Source: Actinomyces gaoshouyii
GTDB taxonomy: Bacteria > Actinomycetota > Actinomycetes > Actinomycetales > Actinomycetaceae
Assembly (NCBI RefSeq): GCF_002072175.1
Contig: NZ_MVIV01000002.1
Location: forward strand, 62,001 to 126,000
Direction of reading: 5' to 3'
Length of the DNA: 64,000 nt
In this document: positions 7,911 through 18,517 of the stretch, piece after piece
How the letters are laid out: each line of letters begins with the position of its first letter
Numbering within the stretch: position 1 is the first letter of the stretch
Made by a program: the position numbers and the translations under genes
The notes under the pieces: generated by a model
What the model saw: the letters and a program-made list of their open reading frames with translations, nothing else
The model's database searches: none
What the model was told of the DNA's origin: nothing

Positions 7911-9755
7911 TCAGGCCTTGGCGGCGGCGATGCGCTCGCGGAACTTCGCCAGCTCCTCGCGGATGGCCGCGGGGACCCTGTCGCCGAACTGGGAGAAGTA
8001 CTGCTCGGTGTCATCCATCTCGGCGGCCCAGGCGTCGGGGTCGATGTCGTACATCTTGTCCCAGTCGGCCTCGCTCACGCCGGCGCCCTCGAGGTTGAAG
8101 TCCTCGCGCTTGGGGTAGATGCCCGTGACACCTTCGATGCCCTCGACCTCGCCGGAGGCGCGGCGCACGATCCAGTCCAGGACGCGGCTGTTGTCGCCGT
8201 AGCCCGGCCAGAGGAACTTGCCGTCCTCGTCCTTGCGGAACCAGTTGACCTGGTAGACCTTCGGGAAGCTCTCGCCCAGCTGCTCCTGGAGCTCGAGCCA
8301 GTGGCCCCAGTAGTCGGCCATGTTGTAGCCGCAGAAGGGCAGCATGGCGAAGGGGTCGTGGCGCAGGGAGCCGGCCTTGACGTCCGTGGCGGCAGCGGTG
8401 ACCTCGGAGGCCACCGAGGCGCCGATGAACACGCCGTGGGCGGGCGAGTACTGCTCGGCGACGAGCGGCACGTTGGAGGCGCGGCGGCCACCGAAGAGGA
8501 TCGCGTCGATGGCGACGCCCTCAGGAGCCTCCCAGTCCGGGCAGATGATCGGGCACTGCGAGGCCGGGGTGGTGAAGCGCGAGTTCGGGTGCGCGGCCTT
8601 CTTACCCTCGGCGGCGTCGGCCGGGGTGAAGTCGTTGCCGAGCCAGTCGATGAGGTGCTCGGGCATCTCGGCGTCGATGCCCTCCCACCACACGTCGCCG
8701 TCGTCCGTGAGGGCGACGTTCGTGAAGATGGTGTTGGCCTTCATGGTCTCCATGGCCATCGGGTTCGTCTTGTAGGACGTGCCCGGGGCGACGCCGAAGA
8801 AGCCGGCCTCCGGGTTGATGGCGCGCAGGCGGCCGTCCTCACCCTGACGCATCCAGGCGATGTCGTCACCGACGGTCTCGACCTTGTAGCCCTCGATGGT
8901 GGGCTGGAGCATGGCGAGGTTCGTCTTGCCGCAGGCCGAGGGGAAGGCGGCGGTGACGTGGTACTGCTTGCCGGACTTCTCGTCGGTCAGGCGCAGGATG
9001 AGCATGTGCTCGGCCATCCAGCTGTCGCGGCGGGCCATCGTCGAGGCGATGCGCAGCGCGTAGCACTTCTTGCCCAGCAGGGCGTTGCCGCCGTAGCCGG
9101 AGCCGTAGGACCAGATCTCGTTGGTCTCGGGGAAGTGGGTGATGTACTTCTCCTCGTTGCACGGCCAGGTGGTGTCCTCCTGACCGGGGGCGAGGGGGGC
9201 GCCGACGGAGTGGACGGCGGGAACCCACGTGCGGCCCTCGTTGATGAGGTCCATCGCCTTGGTGCCGATGCGCGCCATGATGCGCATGTTGACGACGACG
9301 TAGGGGGAGTCGGTGATCTCGATGCCCAGCTGGGAGATCGGGCCGCCCAGGGGGCCCATGGAGAAGGGGATGACGTACATCGTACGGCCGGCGTAGGTGC
9401 CGTCGAACTTCTCGTTGAGGATGGCCTTCATCTCGGCCGGGTCGTACCAGTTGTTCGTGGGACCCGCGTCCTCCTCCTTCTCGGAGCAGATGTAGGTGCG
9501 GGACTCCACGCGGGCGACGTCGCTCGGCAGGGAGCGGGCCAGGAAGGAGTTCGGACGCTTCTCGGGGTTGAGGCGGGTGAACATGCCCGACTCCACCATC
9601 TCGGTGGTGAGGCGGTCCCACTCCTCGTCGGAGCCGTCGGCGAAGTAGACCTTCTCCGGCTTGCCGAGCTCGGCGATGCGGATCGCGAACTCGACGACGT
9701 CCTCGGGAGCGTTGGCGGGCGCCGCAGCGCGAACGTCCTGGGCGGTCACAGTCAT
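7911..9755 (-). CDS. pckG: Phosphoenolpyruvate carboxykinase, GTP-dependent
   Basis: 614 residues, the usual size for the GTP-type enzyme that interconverts oxaloacetate and PEP. The catalytic Cys275 lies in [10 protein letters not shown], which is also the P-loop (kinase-1a) segment. Substrate-binding parts include [15 protein letters not shown] and [16 protein letters not shown]. The ATG at 9755 follows a GGAAGGG ribosome site by 9 nt. An in-frame upstream extension has no support. It is monocistronic, followed by its own hairpin terminator and preceded by a divergent lipoprotein gene. Confidence 0.97.
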   Translation of the reverse strand: MTVTAQDVRAAAPANAPEDVVEFAIRIAELGKPEKVYFADGSDEEWDRLTTEMVESGMFTRLNPEKRPNSFLARSLPSDVARVESRTYICSEKEEDAGPTNNWYDPAEMKAILNEKFDGTYAGRTMYVIPFSMGPLGGPISQLGIEITDSPYVVVNMRIMARIGTKAMDLINEGRTWVPAVHSVGAPLAPGQEDTTWPCNEEKYITHFPETNEIWSYGSGYGGNALLGKKCYALRIASTMARRDSWMAEHMLILRLTDEKSGKQYHVTAAFPSACGKTNLAMLQPTIEGYKVETVGDDIAWMRQGEDGRLRAINPEAGFFGVAPGTSYKTNPMAMETMKANTIFTNVALTDDGDVWWEGIDAEMPEHLIDWLGNDFTPADAAEGKKAAHPNSRFTTPASQCPIICPDWEAPEGVAIDAILFGGRRASNVPLVAEQYSPAHGVFIGASVASEVTAAATDVKAGSLRHDPFAMLPFCGYNMADYWGHWLELQEQLGESFPKVYQVNWFRKDEDGKFLWPGYGDNSRVLDWIVRRASGEVEGIEGVTGIYPKREDFNLEGAGVSEADWDKMYDIDPDAWAAEMDDTEQYFSQFGDRVPAAIREELAKFRERIAAAKA

Positions 9756-9969
9756 GTGTGAGTCCCTTCCTTGGGTTGGTTGACTCTCAATACGGTCGAG
9801 GCCAATCCTCTCCCACAACGCCCTGGGAGTCACGCGCACCTTGGTCCTATCGGAGCTCTTTCACCAGAAGCGCAGAGGTGACAGAGGTGACATGGACCCA
9901 TGGCCTGCGCCACATCCAGGTCATCCTCATCGCGCCCACCACCAGCCCCGACATCCTTGCCAGCCGGGG

Positions 9970-9975
9970 TACAGT
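9970..9975 (+). promoter_or_regulatory. -10 box of a leaderless lipoprotein promoter
   Basis: TACAGT followed by exactly 6 nt and the GTG start at 9982. Confidence 0.6.
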
Positions 9976-9981
9976 CGCGCT

Positions 9982-10749
9982 GTGACGACCACCGGCCCCG
10001 ACCGAATCGCCAGCATCGCGCGAGCCCTGCGCCGACGGGGCCGCTCGGCCGTGCTCGCCGCGCCCCTGGCCGTGGCGCTGAGCGCCTGCACGGCCAACCT
10101 CGAGATGGAGATCGGCGATGACGGCCGCTACAGCGCCGCCATCGAGATGCGGGACTCCACGGGCAGAGTGCTCAAGTCCAAGGAGGACTGCCAGAGCCTG
10201 GCGGATAAGGCCGTCGCGGGCACCTCCGCGAGTTCACAGGCCGAGGTCCTCGAAGCCGACGGCACTGAGGTCGCCTGCAAGATCACCGTGAGCGGCGTGG
10301 AGATCCCCGCGTCCGACCAGGGCGCCCCGAATGCGCTCGTCGTGCGCAAGGACGATCTGTACGTGGTCGATCTGACGGCGCTCACCGATGGCCTCACGGC
10401 CCCGGCGGGCGCCGCGGTCCCCTCGGGGGGCGACGGCTCGCAGGGACTCCGGGGCTCCGCGTCCACCGGCGCCGCGGTCGGGCCGACCGCGGCGCCGCTC
10501 AACTCGAGGATTTCGGTGACCTTCCCGGGCGCAGTCGTCGACGGCGGCGGCGGCAGTATCGACGGCAGGACCGTCACCTGGAGGAGCACGGACACGATCC
10601 TCGCGGGGATCCATGCCACCGGGTACACGAGGGCGAACGCCGGCCTGGGCTTCTGGGACCGCTACTCCTGGTGGGTTATCGGCGGAACTGCCGCACTGGC
10701 TGCGGCCGTGGCGGCGGCGGCCCTCAAGCGCCGCCGAGCGCGGACTTGA
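9982..10749 (+). CDS. LppM-like lipoprotein with C-terminal membrane anchor
   Basis: 255 residues from GTG 9982. A basic N-terminus and hydrophobic stretch end in the lipobox LSAC, giving lipidation at Cys36. The mature part starts with an LEMEIGDDG beta strand, and a SVTFPG strand follows later. This resembles the LppM-type domain of actinobacterial lipoproteins, of largely unknown function. A second membrane helix lies at about 228-247 followed by an RRR stop-transfer. So the protein would be tethered at both ends outside the cell. The start is supported by TACAGT exactly 6 nt upstream. The next gene encodes a related protein. Confidence 0.7.
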   Translation: MTTTGPDRIASIARALRRRGRSAVLAAPLAVALSACTANLEMEIGDDGRYSAAIEMRDSTGRVLKSKEDCQSLADKAVAGTSASSQAEVLEADGTEVACKITVSGVEIPASDQGAPNALVVRKDDLYVVDLTALTDGLTAPAGAAVPSGGDGSQGLRGSASTGAAVGPTAAPLNSRISVTFPGAVVDGGGGSIDGRTVTWRSTDTILAGIHATGYTRANAGLGFWDRYSWWVIGGTAALAAAVAAAALKRRRART

Positions 10750-10823
10750 CGGCCCCGCAGCGCTGTCCATGCCACGGCGCCATGAGACGTGCTCCCCGCA
10801 GCGCGCCGGGGCTCTCTCATCCG

Positions 10824-10829
10824 TATGCT
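10824..10829 (+). promoter_or_regulatory. -10 box of a leaderless lipoprotein promoter
   Basis: TATGCT followed by exactly 6 nt and the ATG start at 10836. Confidence 0.6.
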
Positions 10830-10835
10830 AGGCCC

Positions 10836-11723
10836 ATGGCTACCTCCCCGCAGCGCCGCAAGCTCACAGCGGCCCTCCTCCTACCTACCGCCGCTCTCGC
10901 CCTCGCCGCCTGCGGCGGAGACGTCGACTTCGTCATCCACGACAACGACACCTTCGACCTGACGATGGTCGCATGGGACAGCACGAACTCCGGTCTCCTG
11001 ACAAAGCAAACCTGCACGGAGGAGACAATGGCCGGCCAGGGATTCAGCAGCTCGAATCTCCCGGATGGGGCTCAACCGACCTACACCTTCGGGGACAAGG
11101 ACGGCAGTCCTTCGTGCACCCTGGAGATGAAGGGGATCAAGCTGAGCGACACGAACTCAAGTGGCAGCAACGGCATCAAGCACGAAGGCGACACTTACGT
11201 CTTCAACTGGGACGCATCCGACATGCAGGACAGCTCGCAGGGCGCGCTTCCCGGGGTCGCCGTCTCACTCAATGTCACCTTCCCCGGCGAGGTGATCGAG
11301 CACAATGGCAGTTCCACGGTTGATGGCACGAAAGTGACCTGGAAGAACATCATCACCGAGTCCGAGTCCACTCTGCACGCCGTTGGCAAGGACAAGGGCT
11401 CCGATTCGTCCCCAGGCTCCTCCGACTCGAAGCTCCCCCTCATCCTGGGCATCGGCGCAGTCGTGGCCCTGCTCGTCATCGGGGGCATCGTGGCGGCGGT
11501 CATCACCTCCAAGAAGAAGGCCGCCGCCTCCGCGCTGCCCTACGGCGCGCCCGCGGCTCCCGGCCAGCCGATGCAGCCCGGTTACGCCCCCACCGTCGAT
11601 TACGGCGCAGCACTGCCCGGGCAGCAGCAGTACGGCCAGGTCGGCTACCCGCAGCAGAACAGCCAGGTCGGACAGCAGGACGGCCAGCAACCGCCCCAGC
11701 AGCCCTACGGCGGTCAGCACTGA
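10836..11723 (+). CDS. LppM-like lipoprotein with membrane helix and Gln-rich tail
   Basis: 295 residues. The signal sequence ends in LAAC, so Cys26 is the lipidated residue. The extracytoplasmic domain carries VDFVIHDNDTFDLTM and VSLNVTFPGEV strands in the same order as the preceding lipoprotein, which suggests a tandem duplication with divergence. A helix at about 203-223 ends in KKK. The C-terminal 70 residues are rich in Gln, Gly, Pro and Tyr, probably a cytoplasmic disordered tail. The ATG is 6 nt after TATGCT. It is transcribed separately from the first copy, and a strong hairpin follows. Function is unknown. Confidence 0.68.
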   Translation: MATSPQRRKLTAALLLPTAALALAACGGDVDFVIHDNDTFDLTMVAWDSTNSGLLTKQTCTEETMAGQGFSSSNLPDGAQPTYTFGDKDGSPSCTLEMKGIKLSDTNSSGSNGIKHEGDTYVFNWDASDMQDSSQGALPGVAVSLNVTFPGEVIEHNGSSTVDGTKVTWKNIITESESTLHAVGKDKGSDSSPGSSDSKLPLILGIGAVVALLVIGGIVAAVITSKKKAAASALPYGAPAAPGQPMQPGYAPTVDYGAALPGQQQYGQVGYPQQNSQVGQQDGQQPPQQPYGGQH

Positions 11724-11767
11724 GACCAGTTGAACGCGGCTCCGGCCCTTGGGGCCGGTCACGCGAT

Positions 11768-11803
11768 AGGAGTCCCCGGCATCGACGGATGCCGGGGACT
11801 CCT
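11768..11803. terminator. Bidirectional terminator between a lipoprotein gene and purA
   Basis: A perfect 16-bp stem with a GACG loop lies between two convergent genes (stops at 11723 and 11873). It can serve both strands. Confidence 0.75.
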
Positions 11804-11872
11804 GCCGTCTCGATTGCCGTCTCGATCGGCCTCGCCCCGCGCAGCCGACGCCGCGCGAGCGGGCGGGCGCCG

Positions 11873-13249
<1,377 letters not shown>

Positions 13250-13909
13250 TCAGACGGCGTCGGGCGCGCTGGCGGCCCGGCGGAGGCGGTCGATGATGCC
13301 GCGCTGCACGACGGCGATGAGGTAGGCCTGGAAGCCGACGCCGATGATGACCATGAACCAGGCGACCGGGCCCACCGCGCCCGGCAGGACGAGGACGAGC
13401 GCGGCCGGGGCCGCCACGATGGCCAGGCAGAGGGCGGTTCGGCCGAGCGCCCCGACGGCCAGTCGCATCGCATTGCCCATGTGCCTCACCGCGGAGTTGT
13501 CGAAGAAGGCCACCAGGGGCAGGAGCCAGCAGCCCACGCCTGTCAGGATCAGGGAGCAGGCCAGCACCAGGCCCGACGCTCCGGAGCTCAGGCGGGCGCC
13601 GGCCGCGCCGTCGGCATGTGAGAACAGGAGGAGCTCAGCGCCCATGAGGGCGTTGAGCGCGAGCGCGGGCAGCCACCACACCAGCGAGCCGCGCAGATTG
13701 GATCTGAAGGAGCGCCACCAGGAGCGCACCGTGTAGACGTCCTCGTCGCGCGCCATCTCCATGGCGACGCGGTGGCAGGCGACGAGGGCGGACCCCGCCG
13801 TCAGCACGGGCAGGCACCCCAGGAGGGTGAGCCCGTTGATGACGACGAGATCCGCCGCTGCCGACCACGCCCTGTGGAAGGGCGAGTCGATCCGGAGGAG
13901 TCCGGCCAT
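13250..13909 (-). CDS. YesL-family (DUF624) membrane protein
   Basis: 219 residues with about five hydrophobic segments, near residues 20-42, 78-95, 108-130, 155-180 and 182-204. The opening (FHRAWSAAADLVVINGLTLLGCLPVLTAGSALVA) and length match the YesL/DUF624 family. That family is commonly encoded beside sugar ABC permeases in Gram-positive bacteria, and its function is not established. The ATG starts one base after the permease stop, so it is the last gene of the importer operon. Confidence 0.8.
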   Translation of the reverse strand: MAGLLRIDSPFHRAWSAAADLVVINGLTLLGCLPVLTAGSALVACHRVAMEMARDEDVYTVRSWWRSFRSNLRGSLVWWLPALALNALMGAELLLFSHADGAAGARLSSGASGLVLACSLILTGVGCWLLPLVAFFDNSAVRHMGNAMRLAVGALGRTALCLAIVAAPAALVLVLPGAVGPVAWFMVIIGVGFQAYLIAVVQRGIIDRLRRAASAPDAV

Positions 13910-13910
13910 G

Positions 13911-14819
13911 TCAGCCCTTGACGGCGCCTGCGGCGACGCCCTCGATGATGTGCTTCTGGCTCACGAGGTAGAAGGCGACGATCGGGATGATCGCCAGGAC
14001 CAGCATGGCCATCTGCGCGCCCAGGTCCTTATTGCCGTTGGATCCGGTGAGCGCCTGGATGACGATGGGGATGGTCTTGTAGTTCTCATCGTGACCGATG
14101 ACCAGGTAGGGCAGGAGGTAGTCGTTCCACACCCACATGGTGTTGAGGATGGCGACCGTGACCGCCGTCGGCTTGAGCAGGGGCATGACCACCCGGAAGT
14201 AGGTCTGCAGCGGCGAGCAGCCATCCATGTATGCCGCCTCCTCGATCTCCATGGGGATCGACTTGATGAAGCCGGCGAAGAGGAACACCGACAGCGCCCC
14301 GCCGAAGCCGAGGTAGAGCACGATCATGCCCCACGGGGAGGCCAGTCCGAGCATGTCGGCCACCTTGGAGGTGGGGAACATGACGAGCTGGAACGGGGCG
14401 ATCATCGAGAAGGCGAAGACGTAGTAGATGACGGATGTCCACCAGGTCTTCACACGGGTGATGTAGTAGGCGGTCATAGCCGTCAGCAGGAGGATCACCG
14501 CCACGGAGCCCACCGTGATGAACAGCGACCAGCCGATGGCTTGCGCGAAGCCGTTGAGCTTGAGGCCGGAGGCGTAGTTGGTGAATCCGGAGAAGCGCTC
14601 CCCCACGGGCAGGGAGAAGGGGCTGTCAGAGATGTAGAAGCGGCCCTTGAAGGAGTTGATCAGAATGAACACCAGCGGAACCAGCCACACGAGCGACAGG
14701 ATCGCGAGGATCCCCGAGGTGATCATCCTCCCGGGGCGCCTCTCGCGGAGAGGAGCGGCGGCGGCCGTGCTGGCGGCGCTGGCCGTGCTAGCGGTGCTGG
14801 TCATACTGGCGGCGCTCAT
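13911..14819 (-). CDS. Sugar ABC transporter permease, MalG type
   Basis: 302 residues with six membrane helices. The first 30 residues are an Ala/Ser/Thr-rich low-complexity tail. The EAA loop that contacts the ATPase reads EEAAYMDGCSPLQTYFRVVMP, near residue 198. The ATG at 14819 overlaps the stop of the upstream permease by four bases. No ATPase gene is in the operon, so a shared MsmK/UgpC-type ATPase encoded elsewhere must power it (inference). The substrate cannot be read from the sequence; the family carries oligosaccharides, sugar alcohols or glycerol phosphate. Confidence 0.9.
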   Translation of the reverse strand: MSAASMTSTASTASAASTAAAAPLRERRPGRMITSGILAILSLVWLVPLVFILINSFKGRFYISDSPFSLPVGERFSGFTNYASGLKLNGFAQAIGWSLFITVGSVAVILLLTAMTAYYITRVKTWWTSVIYYVFAFSMIAPFQLVMFPTSKVADMLGLASPWGMIVLYLGFGGALSVFLFAGFIKSIPMEIEEAAYMDGCSPLQTYFRVVMPLLKPTAVTVAILNTMWVWNDYLLPYLVIGHDENYKTIPIVIQALTGSNGNKDLGAQMAMLVLAIIPIVAFYLVSQKHIIEGVAAGAVKG

Positions 14820-15655
14820 GCGTCGACCTCCTTGGCACGGGTGGCGCGCAGCTGGATGAGCGCGATCGCGGCCACGATGAGGAAGAAGATCACCGCGGCG
14901 GCCTGCGCCTGGCCCATCTGGTTGCGGGCGTGGTACATGGTGTTGTAGATGTTCAGGGCCGCCATCTCGGTCTGCTTGAGCGGGGCGCCGTTGGTCAGCG
15001 CCAGGTTCTGGTCGAACATCTTGAAGGTGTTCGCCAGGGTGAGGAACAGGCAGATGGTGATCGAGGGCATGACCATCGGGATGGTGACATTGCGCAACGT
15101 CATCCAGCCATTCGCGCCGTCGATCTGGGCGGCCTCGATGAGCTCGGGCGGGACGTTCTGCAGGCCCGCGATGTAGATGATCATCATGTAGCCCATGAGC
15201 TGCCAGTTCACCAGCAGAATGAGGCCGAGGAGGCCGAGGTGCCAGTCATTGACGATGGTCTGGCCCCAGTGCTTGAGGATCGCGTTGAGCATGACCTGCC
15301 AAGTGAAGCCCAGGACGATGCCGCCGATGAGGTTGGGCATGAAGAACACCGAGCGGAAGAAGTTGGTGCCCTTGAGCTTGCGGGTGAGCAGGTAGGCCAG
15401 GGTGAAGGCCCCGAGGTTGACGGTGATGATGGAGATCACCGAGACGATGACGGTGAACCACAGCGCTGAGCCGAAGTCCGACTCCAGGACCTTGGAGTAG
15501 TTCTCCAGGCCCACCCAAGTGGCGTTCGTCAGGGTCTTGAACTTGGTGAACGACAGGTAGAGCCCCATGAAGAACGGGACGAGGAAGGCGATGAGGAAGG
15601 CCAGGAGCGTGGGCCCGGCGAATATCGGGAAGTACTTCTTGAGTGCGCTGTTCAT
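14816..15655 (-). CDS. Sugar ABC transporter permease, MalF type
   Basis: 279 residues with six membrane helices, typical of the first permease of carbohydrate uptake transporter family 1. The EAA loop is EAAQIDGANGWMTLRNVTIP near residue 177. The N-terminus (KKYFPIFAGPTLLAFLIAF) places the first helix at about residues 8-30. It lies 126 bases after the binding-protein gene, and two hairpins in that gap probably lower permease expression relative to the binding protein. It overlaps the next permease by four bases. Confidence 0.92.
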   Translation of the reverse strand: MNSALKKYFPIFAGPTLLAFLIAFLVPFFMGLYLSFTKFKTLTNATWVGLENYSKVLESDFGSALWFTVIVSVISIITVNLGAFTLAYLLTRKLKGTNFFRSVFFMPNLIGGIVLGFTWQVMLNAILKHWGQTIVNDWHLGLLGLILLVNWQLMGYMMIIYIAGLQNVPPELIEAAQIDGANGWMTLRNVTIPMVMPSITICLFLTLANTFKMFDQNLALTNGAPLKQTEMAALNIYNTMYHARNQMGQAQAAAVIFFLIVAAIALIQLRATRAKEVDA

Positions 15656-15670
15656 GATTCCTCTTGCGGC

Positions 15671-15690
15671 GCCCGGCGTCTCTGCCGGGC
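15671..15690 (-). promoter_or_regulatory. Small hairpin before the permease ribosome site
   Basis: GCCCGGC and GCCGGGC form a 7-bp stem with a 6-nt loop, just upstream of the MalF-type start codon. It may limit permease translation. Confidence 0.4.
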
Positions 15691-15712
15691 CGATTGGAGG
15701 CGGGAGGCGGAT

Positions 15713-15762
15713 GGCTCGGCCGACGGCGTCCAGTCGGGTGACCGGGCGCCGTCGGCGGAGCC
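15713..15762 (-). promoter_or_regulatory. Intercistronic hairpin between binding protein and permease genes
   Basis: A stem of at least 15 pairs with one mismatch lies 20 bases after the binding-protein stop. By analogy with malE-malF it would act as a partial terminator or mRNA 3'-end stabiliser (inference). Confidence 0.55.
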
Positions 15763-15781
15763 TTGTCGCGAGAGCGGAGGA

Positions 15782-17113
15782 TCAGGCCTTGCCCTTGCCC
15801 TCGGCCCAGCCCTTGACGAAGTAGTCCTTGACCGCAGTCCAGTCCTCCTTGCCGGAGGCGTACTGGGACAGGTGCTGGCCGAGCTGATCCTTGAACTCCT
15901 GGCTCGGGAAGGTCTGGAACACCCAGTTGACGGGGGAGAGCGCCTCGTTGTTGAGGTAGGAGACGATCTCCTTGCCCAGCGGGTCGGCCGGGGTGAGGCT
16001 GGAGAACGCCGAGTAGGGGGACACGGAGACGACGGACTTTTCGACGAGCATCTTGGCGGCCTCGGCGTCGGTGAGGAGCCAGTTGAGGAAGGCCTGCGTG
16101 GCCTCCTTGGCGGCGTCGGAGGCCTCGGCGTTGATCGTCAGGTAGTTCTCGGTGCCCAGGGCGATGCCGCACTTCTCCTCGCCCTCGACGCCCACGTAGA
16201 TGGGCAGGAAGTGGATGTCCTCCTCCTTGACGGTGTTGCCCCCGACCTCGGAGATCTGAGACCAGGCCCAGTTGCCGTTCTGCACGAAGGCGCACTGGCC
16301 GAGCGCGAACTCGGCCATGGAGTCGGTGACGGCCTTGGCGGAGGCCTCCGTGGGGGCGATAGTGGAGTTGTTGAGGTAGAGGTCGAAGATCTGCTTGTAG
16401 TTCTCCGAGTAGGTGAGCTTGAGGTCGTTGGAGTCGGTGACACCCAGATCGCGCAGCTCGTAGAAGACGGGGTAGTTCGCCAGATGGGTCTGGAAGCGCC
16501 AGTCCTCGCCCGGGGAGAGCGAGGTGGCGGCGAAGGCGCCGCTGATGCCGAGATCGTCCTTCTTGGCCTGGATGTCCTCGACCACCTCCTTGAGCTTGGC
16601 GAAGCCCTTGATCTCGTCCACACTCGCGGCCTTAGCGCCGTCCATGGCGAAGTACTTATCGAGGATGGCCTTGTTGTAGATGATGCCGTAGCCCTCGGTG
16701 GCCAGCGGAACGCCATAGATCTTGCCGTCGTCGCCCTTGAGGGCGAGCGAGCTGTCCGTGAGGGCCTTGGCGGCGGCGGTGTCGCTCAGGTCGGTCGCGT
16801 AGTCCTTCCAGTTGGCCAGGCCGACGGGGCCGTTGATGTTGAACAGGGTGGGCGGGGCGGACTTGGCGACCTCGGAGGTCAGGGTCTCCTCATACTTGCC
16901 GGCGGCGGCGGTGACGACCTTGACCTCGACGCCGGTCTTGGTCTTGTAGGCCTCGGCGATGGCCTTGAAGGCCTCCTCGGCCTCGGGCTTGAAATTGAGG
17001 AAGTAGACACCACCCTCACCAGAGGATGCGGACTCACCGCAGGCTGCCAGGGTTGCAGCAACAGCGAGTGCGGCGGAGCCGCCGAGCACAGAGCGGCGGG
17101 AAACGAGTCGCAT
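15782..17113 (-). CDS. Sugar ABC transporter substrate-binding lipoprotein
   Basis: 443 residues. The N-terminus has a twin-arginine-like SRRSVLGG motif followed by a lipobox LAAC with Cys25, so it is a lipoprotein, perhaps Tat-exported. The mature protein has the family 1 extracellular binding-protein pattern: GVYFLNFKPEAEEAFKAIAE opening, YGVPLATEGYGIIYNK, and FVQNGNWAWSQI in the second lobe. A strong AAGGAGG site sits 4-5 nt before the ATG at 17113, so it should be the most highly translated gene of the operon. A promoter with an overlapping inverted repeat lies upstream (17223-17259). The substrate is unknown. Confidence 0.92.
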   Translation of the reverse strand: MRLVSRRSVLGGSAALAVAATLAACGESASSGEGGVYFLNFKPEAEEAFKAIAEAYKTKTGVEVKVVTAAAGKYEETLTSEVAKSAPPTLFNINGPVGLANWKDYATDLSDTAAAKALTDSSLALKGDDGKIYGVPLATEGYGIIYNKAILDKYFAMDGAKAASVDEIKGFAKLKEVVEDIQAKKDDLGISGAFAATSLSPGEDWRFQTHLANYPVFYELRDLGVTDSNDLKLTYSENYKQIFDLYLNNSTIAPTEASAKAVTDSMAEFALGQCAFVQNGNWAWSQISEVGGNTVKEEDIHFLPIYVGVEGEEKCGIALGTENYLTINAEASDAAKEATQAFLNWLLTDAEAAKMLVEKSVVSVSPYSAFSSLTPADPLGKEIVSYLNNEALSPVNWVFQTFPSQEFKDQLGQHLSQYASGKEDWTAVKDYFVKGWAEGKGKA

Positions 17114-17222
17114 GAGGTCCTCCTTTGGACAAGACAACCGCGAAGGCGAGGAAAGCCCCGCGTGAGCGACTGCCCGCTCGACGAGCCAGGGGTAGGTCCG
17201 ATGTCGCGGGCGACGCCCCATC

Positions 17223-17251
17223 ATTGCACAACCCGCCCCCCTTGCTGCAAA
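17223..17251 (-). promoter_or_regulatory. Promoter of the ABC transporter operon
   Basis: On the minus strand a -35-like TTTGCA (17246-17251) is separated by exactly 17 bases from a -10-like TGCAAT (17223-17228). The start codon is about 110 bases downstream. The -35 lies inside an inverted repeat. Confidence 0.5.
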
Positions 17252-17259
17252 TCTTGCAG
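17245..17259. promoter_or_regulatory. Operator-like inverted repeat over the ABC operon promoter
   Basis: CTGCAA-ATC-TTGCAG is a perfect 6-bp inverted repeat with a 3-bp spacer, overlapping the -35 element. A LacI/GntR/ROK-type sugar regulator binding here would repress the importer; no regulator gene is adjacent. Confidence 0.45.
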
Positions 17260-17363
17260 GCCACGCGCCGCCTCGCTGCGGCGAAGCATGGCGCCTGGGC
17301 CCCTGGCCTGCGGCGGGGCAGCGCGACCCCATCCCGATGGCGTTCCGGAGTCCCGGACACGCC

Positions 17364-17398
17364 GGTGGCCCCGATGCCGCATGGGCATCGGGGCCACC
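17364..17398 (-). terminator. Terminator after fba
   Basis: A perfect 15-bp stem with a GCATG loop lies 70 bases beyond the fba stop. Confidence 0.7.
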
Positions 17399-17467
17399 TG
17401 TCATCCGGATGGCGGACGGGAGCGTCAGGCGGGTAACGGACTCACATCCGACGCTCCGCGCGACTGG

Positions 17468-18517
17468 TCAGCGCTTGGCGGAGCCGACGGAGCCGAGGCG
17501 CTCGCAGGCCTCGACGACGCGGGCGGCCATGCCGTTCTCAGCGGCCTTGCCCCAGGCGCGCGGGTCGTAGGTCTTCTTGTTGCCGACCTCGCCGTCAATC
17601 TTGAGGACGCCGTCGTAGTTCTTGAGCATCCAGTCGGCCACGGGACGGGTGTAGGCGTACTGGGTGTCGGTGTCGACGTTCATCTTGATGACGCCGTTGC
17701 GCACCGCGGTGGCGATCTCCTCGTCGGTGGAGCCGGAGCCGCCGTGCATGACAAGGTCGAAGGGGGAGTCCTGGGTGCCGACCTTGGTGGACAGGCGGTC
17801 GCCGAGGCGCGCCGCGACGTCGTCCTGGATCTCGCCGAGGATCTCCGGGCGGAGCTTGACGTGACCGGGCTTGTAGGCGCCGTGGACGTTGCCGAAGGTG
17901 AGAGCGGTGATGTAGCGGCCGTTCTCACCCAGGCCCAGGGCCTCGACGGCGCGCCAGGCGTCGTCGGCCGTGGTGTAGAGGTTGGCGTTCTCCTCGCCCT
18001 TGATGCCGTCCTCCTCGCCGCCGACAGCGCCGATCTCGATCTCGAGGACGACGTTGGCCGCCTTGGCGCGGGCGAGCATGTCGACGGCGATGTCGATGTT
18101 GTCGTCGAGGGACTCGGCGGATCCGTCCCACATGTGGGAGTTGAACATCGGGAGCTCACCGCGCTTGACCTGCTCGGCCTCGATCTCGAGGAGCGGGAGG
18201 ACCCAGGGCTCGAGCATCGACTTGGGGCAGTGGTCGGTGTGCAGGCCGATCTGGACCGGGTAGAGGTCGCCGACGGCGCGGGCGTAAGCGGCGAAGGCGA
18301 TGGAGCCCTTCACCTTGTCAGCGCGGGAGGAGCCGGACCAGTAGGCGGCGCCGCCGTTGGAGATCTGAACGATGCCGTCCGACTCAGCGTCGGCAAAACC
18401 CTTGAGGGCGGCGGAGAGAGTCTGGGAGGAGGTGACGTTGATGGCGGGGATGGCGTACTTGCCAGCCTTCGCGCGATCGAGCATGTCCGCGTACGACTCC
18501 GGGGTTGCGATGGCCAC
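17468..18517 (-). CDS. fba: Fructose-bisphosphate aldolase, class II
   Basis: A 349-residue zinc-dependent aldolase of glycolysis and gluconeogenesis. The metal and acid-base residues are visible in GLHTDHCPK (Asp95, His96). Further features are the HGGSGSTDEEI phosphate-binding loop and the NVDTDTQYAYTRP motif typical of the long class IIA form. The GTG at 18517 has an AGGAGG site 6 nt upstream, which settles the start over a longer frame. It is transcribed alone, with a hairpin after the stop. Confidence 0.97.
   Translation of the reverse strand: MAIATPESYADMLDRAKAGKYAIPAINVTSSQTLSAALKGFADAESDGIVQISNGGAAYWSGSSRADKVKGSIAFAAYARAVGDLYPVQIGLHTDHCPKSMLEPWVLPLLEIEAEQVKRGELPMFNSHMWDGSAESLDDNIDIAVDMLARAKAANVVLEIEIGAVGGEEDGIKGEENANLYTTADDAWRAVEALGLGENGRYITALTFGNVHGAYKPGHVKLRPEILGEIQDDVAARLGDRLSTKVGTQDSPFDLVMHGGSGSTDEEIATAVRNGVIKMNVDTDTQYAYTRPVADWMLKNYDGVLKIDGEVGNKKTYDPRAWGKAAENGMAARVVEACERLGSVGSAKR

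Larger units (their letters stand above)
17114..17467. other. Gene-free interval between the ABC operon and fba
   Basis: Of 354 bases, the left part is the leader and promoter of the binding-protein gene and the right part carries the fba terminator. No coding region is supported. Confidence 0.6.
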
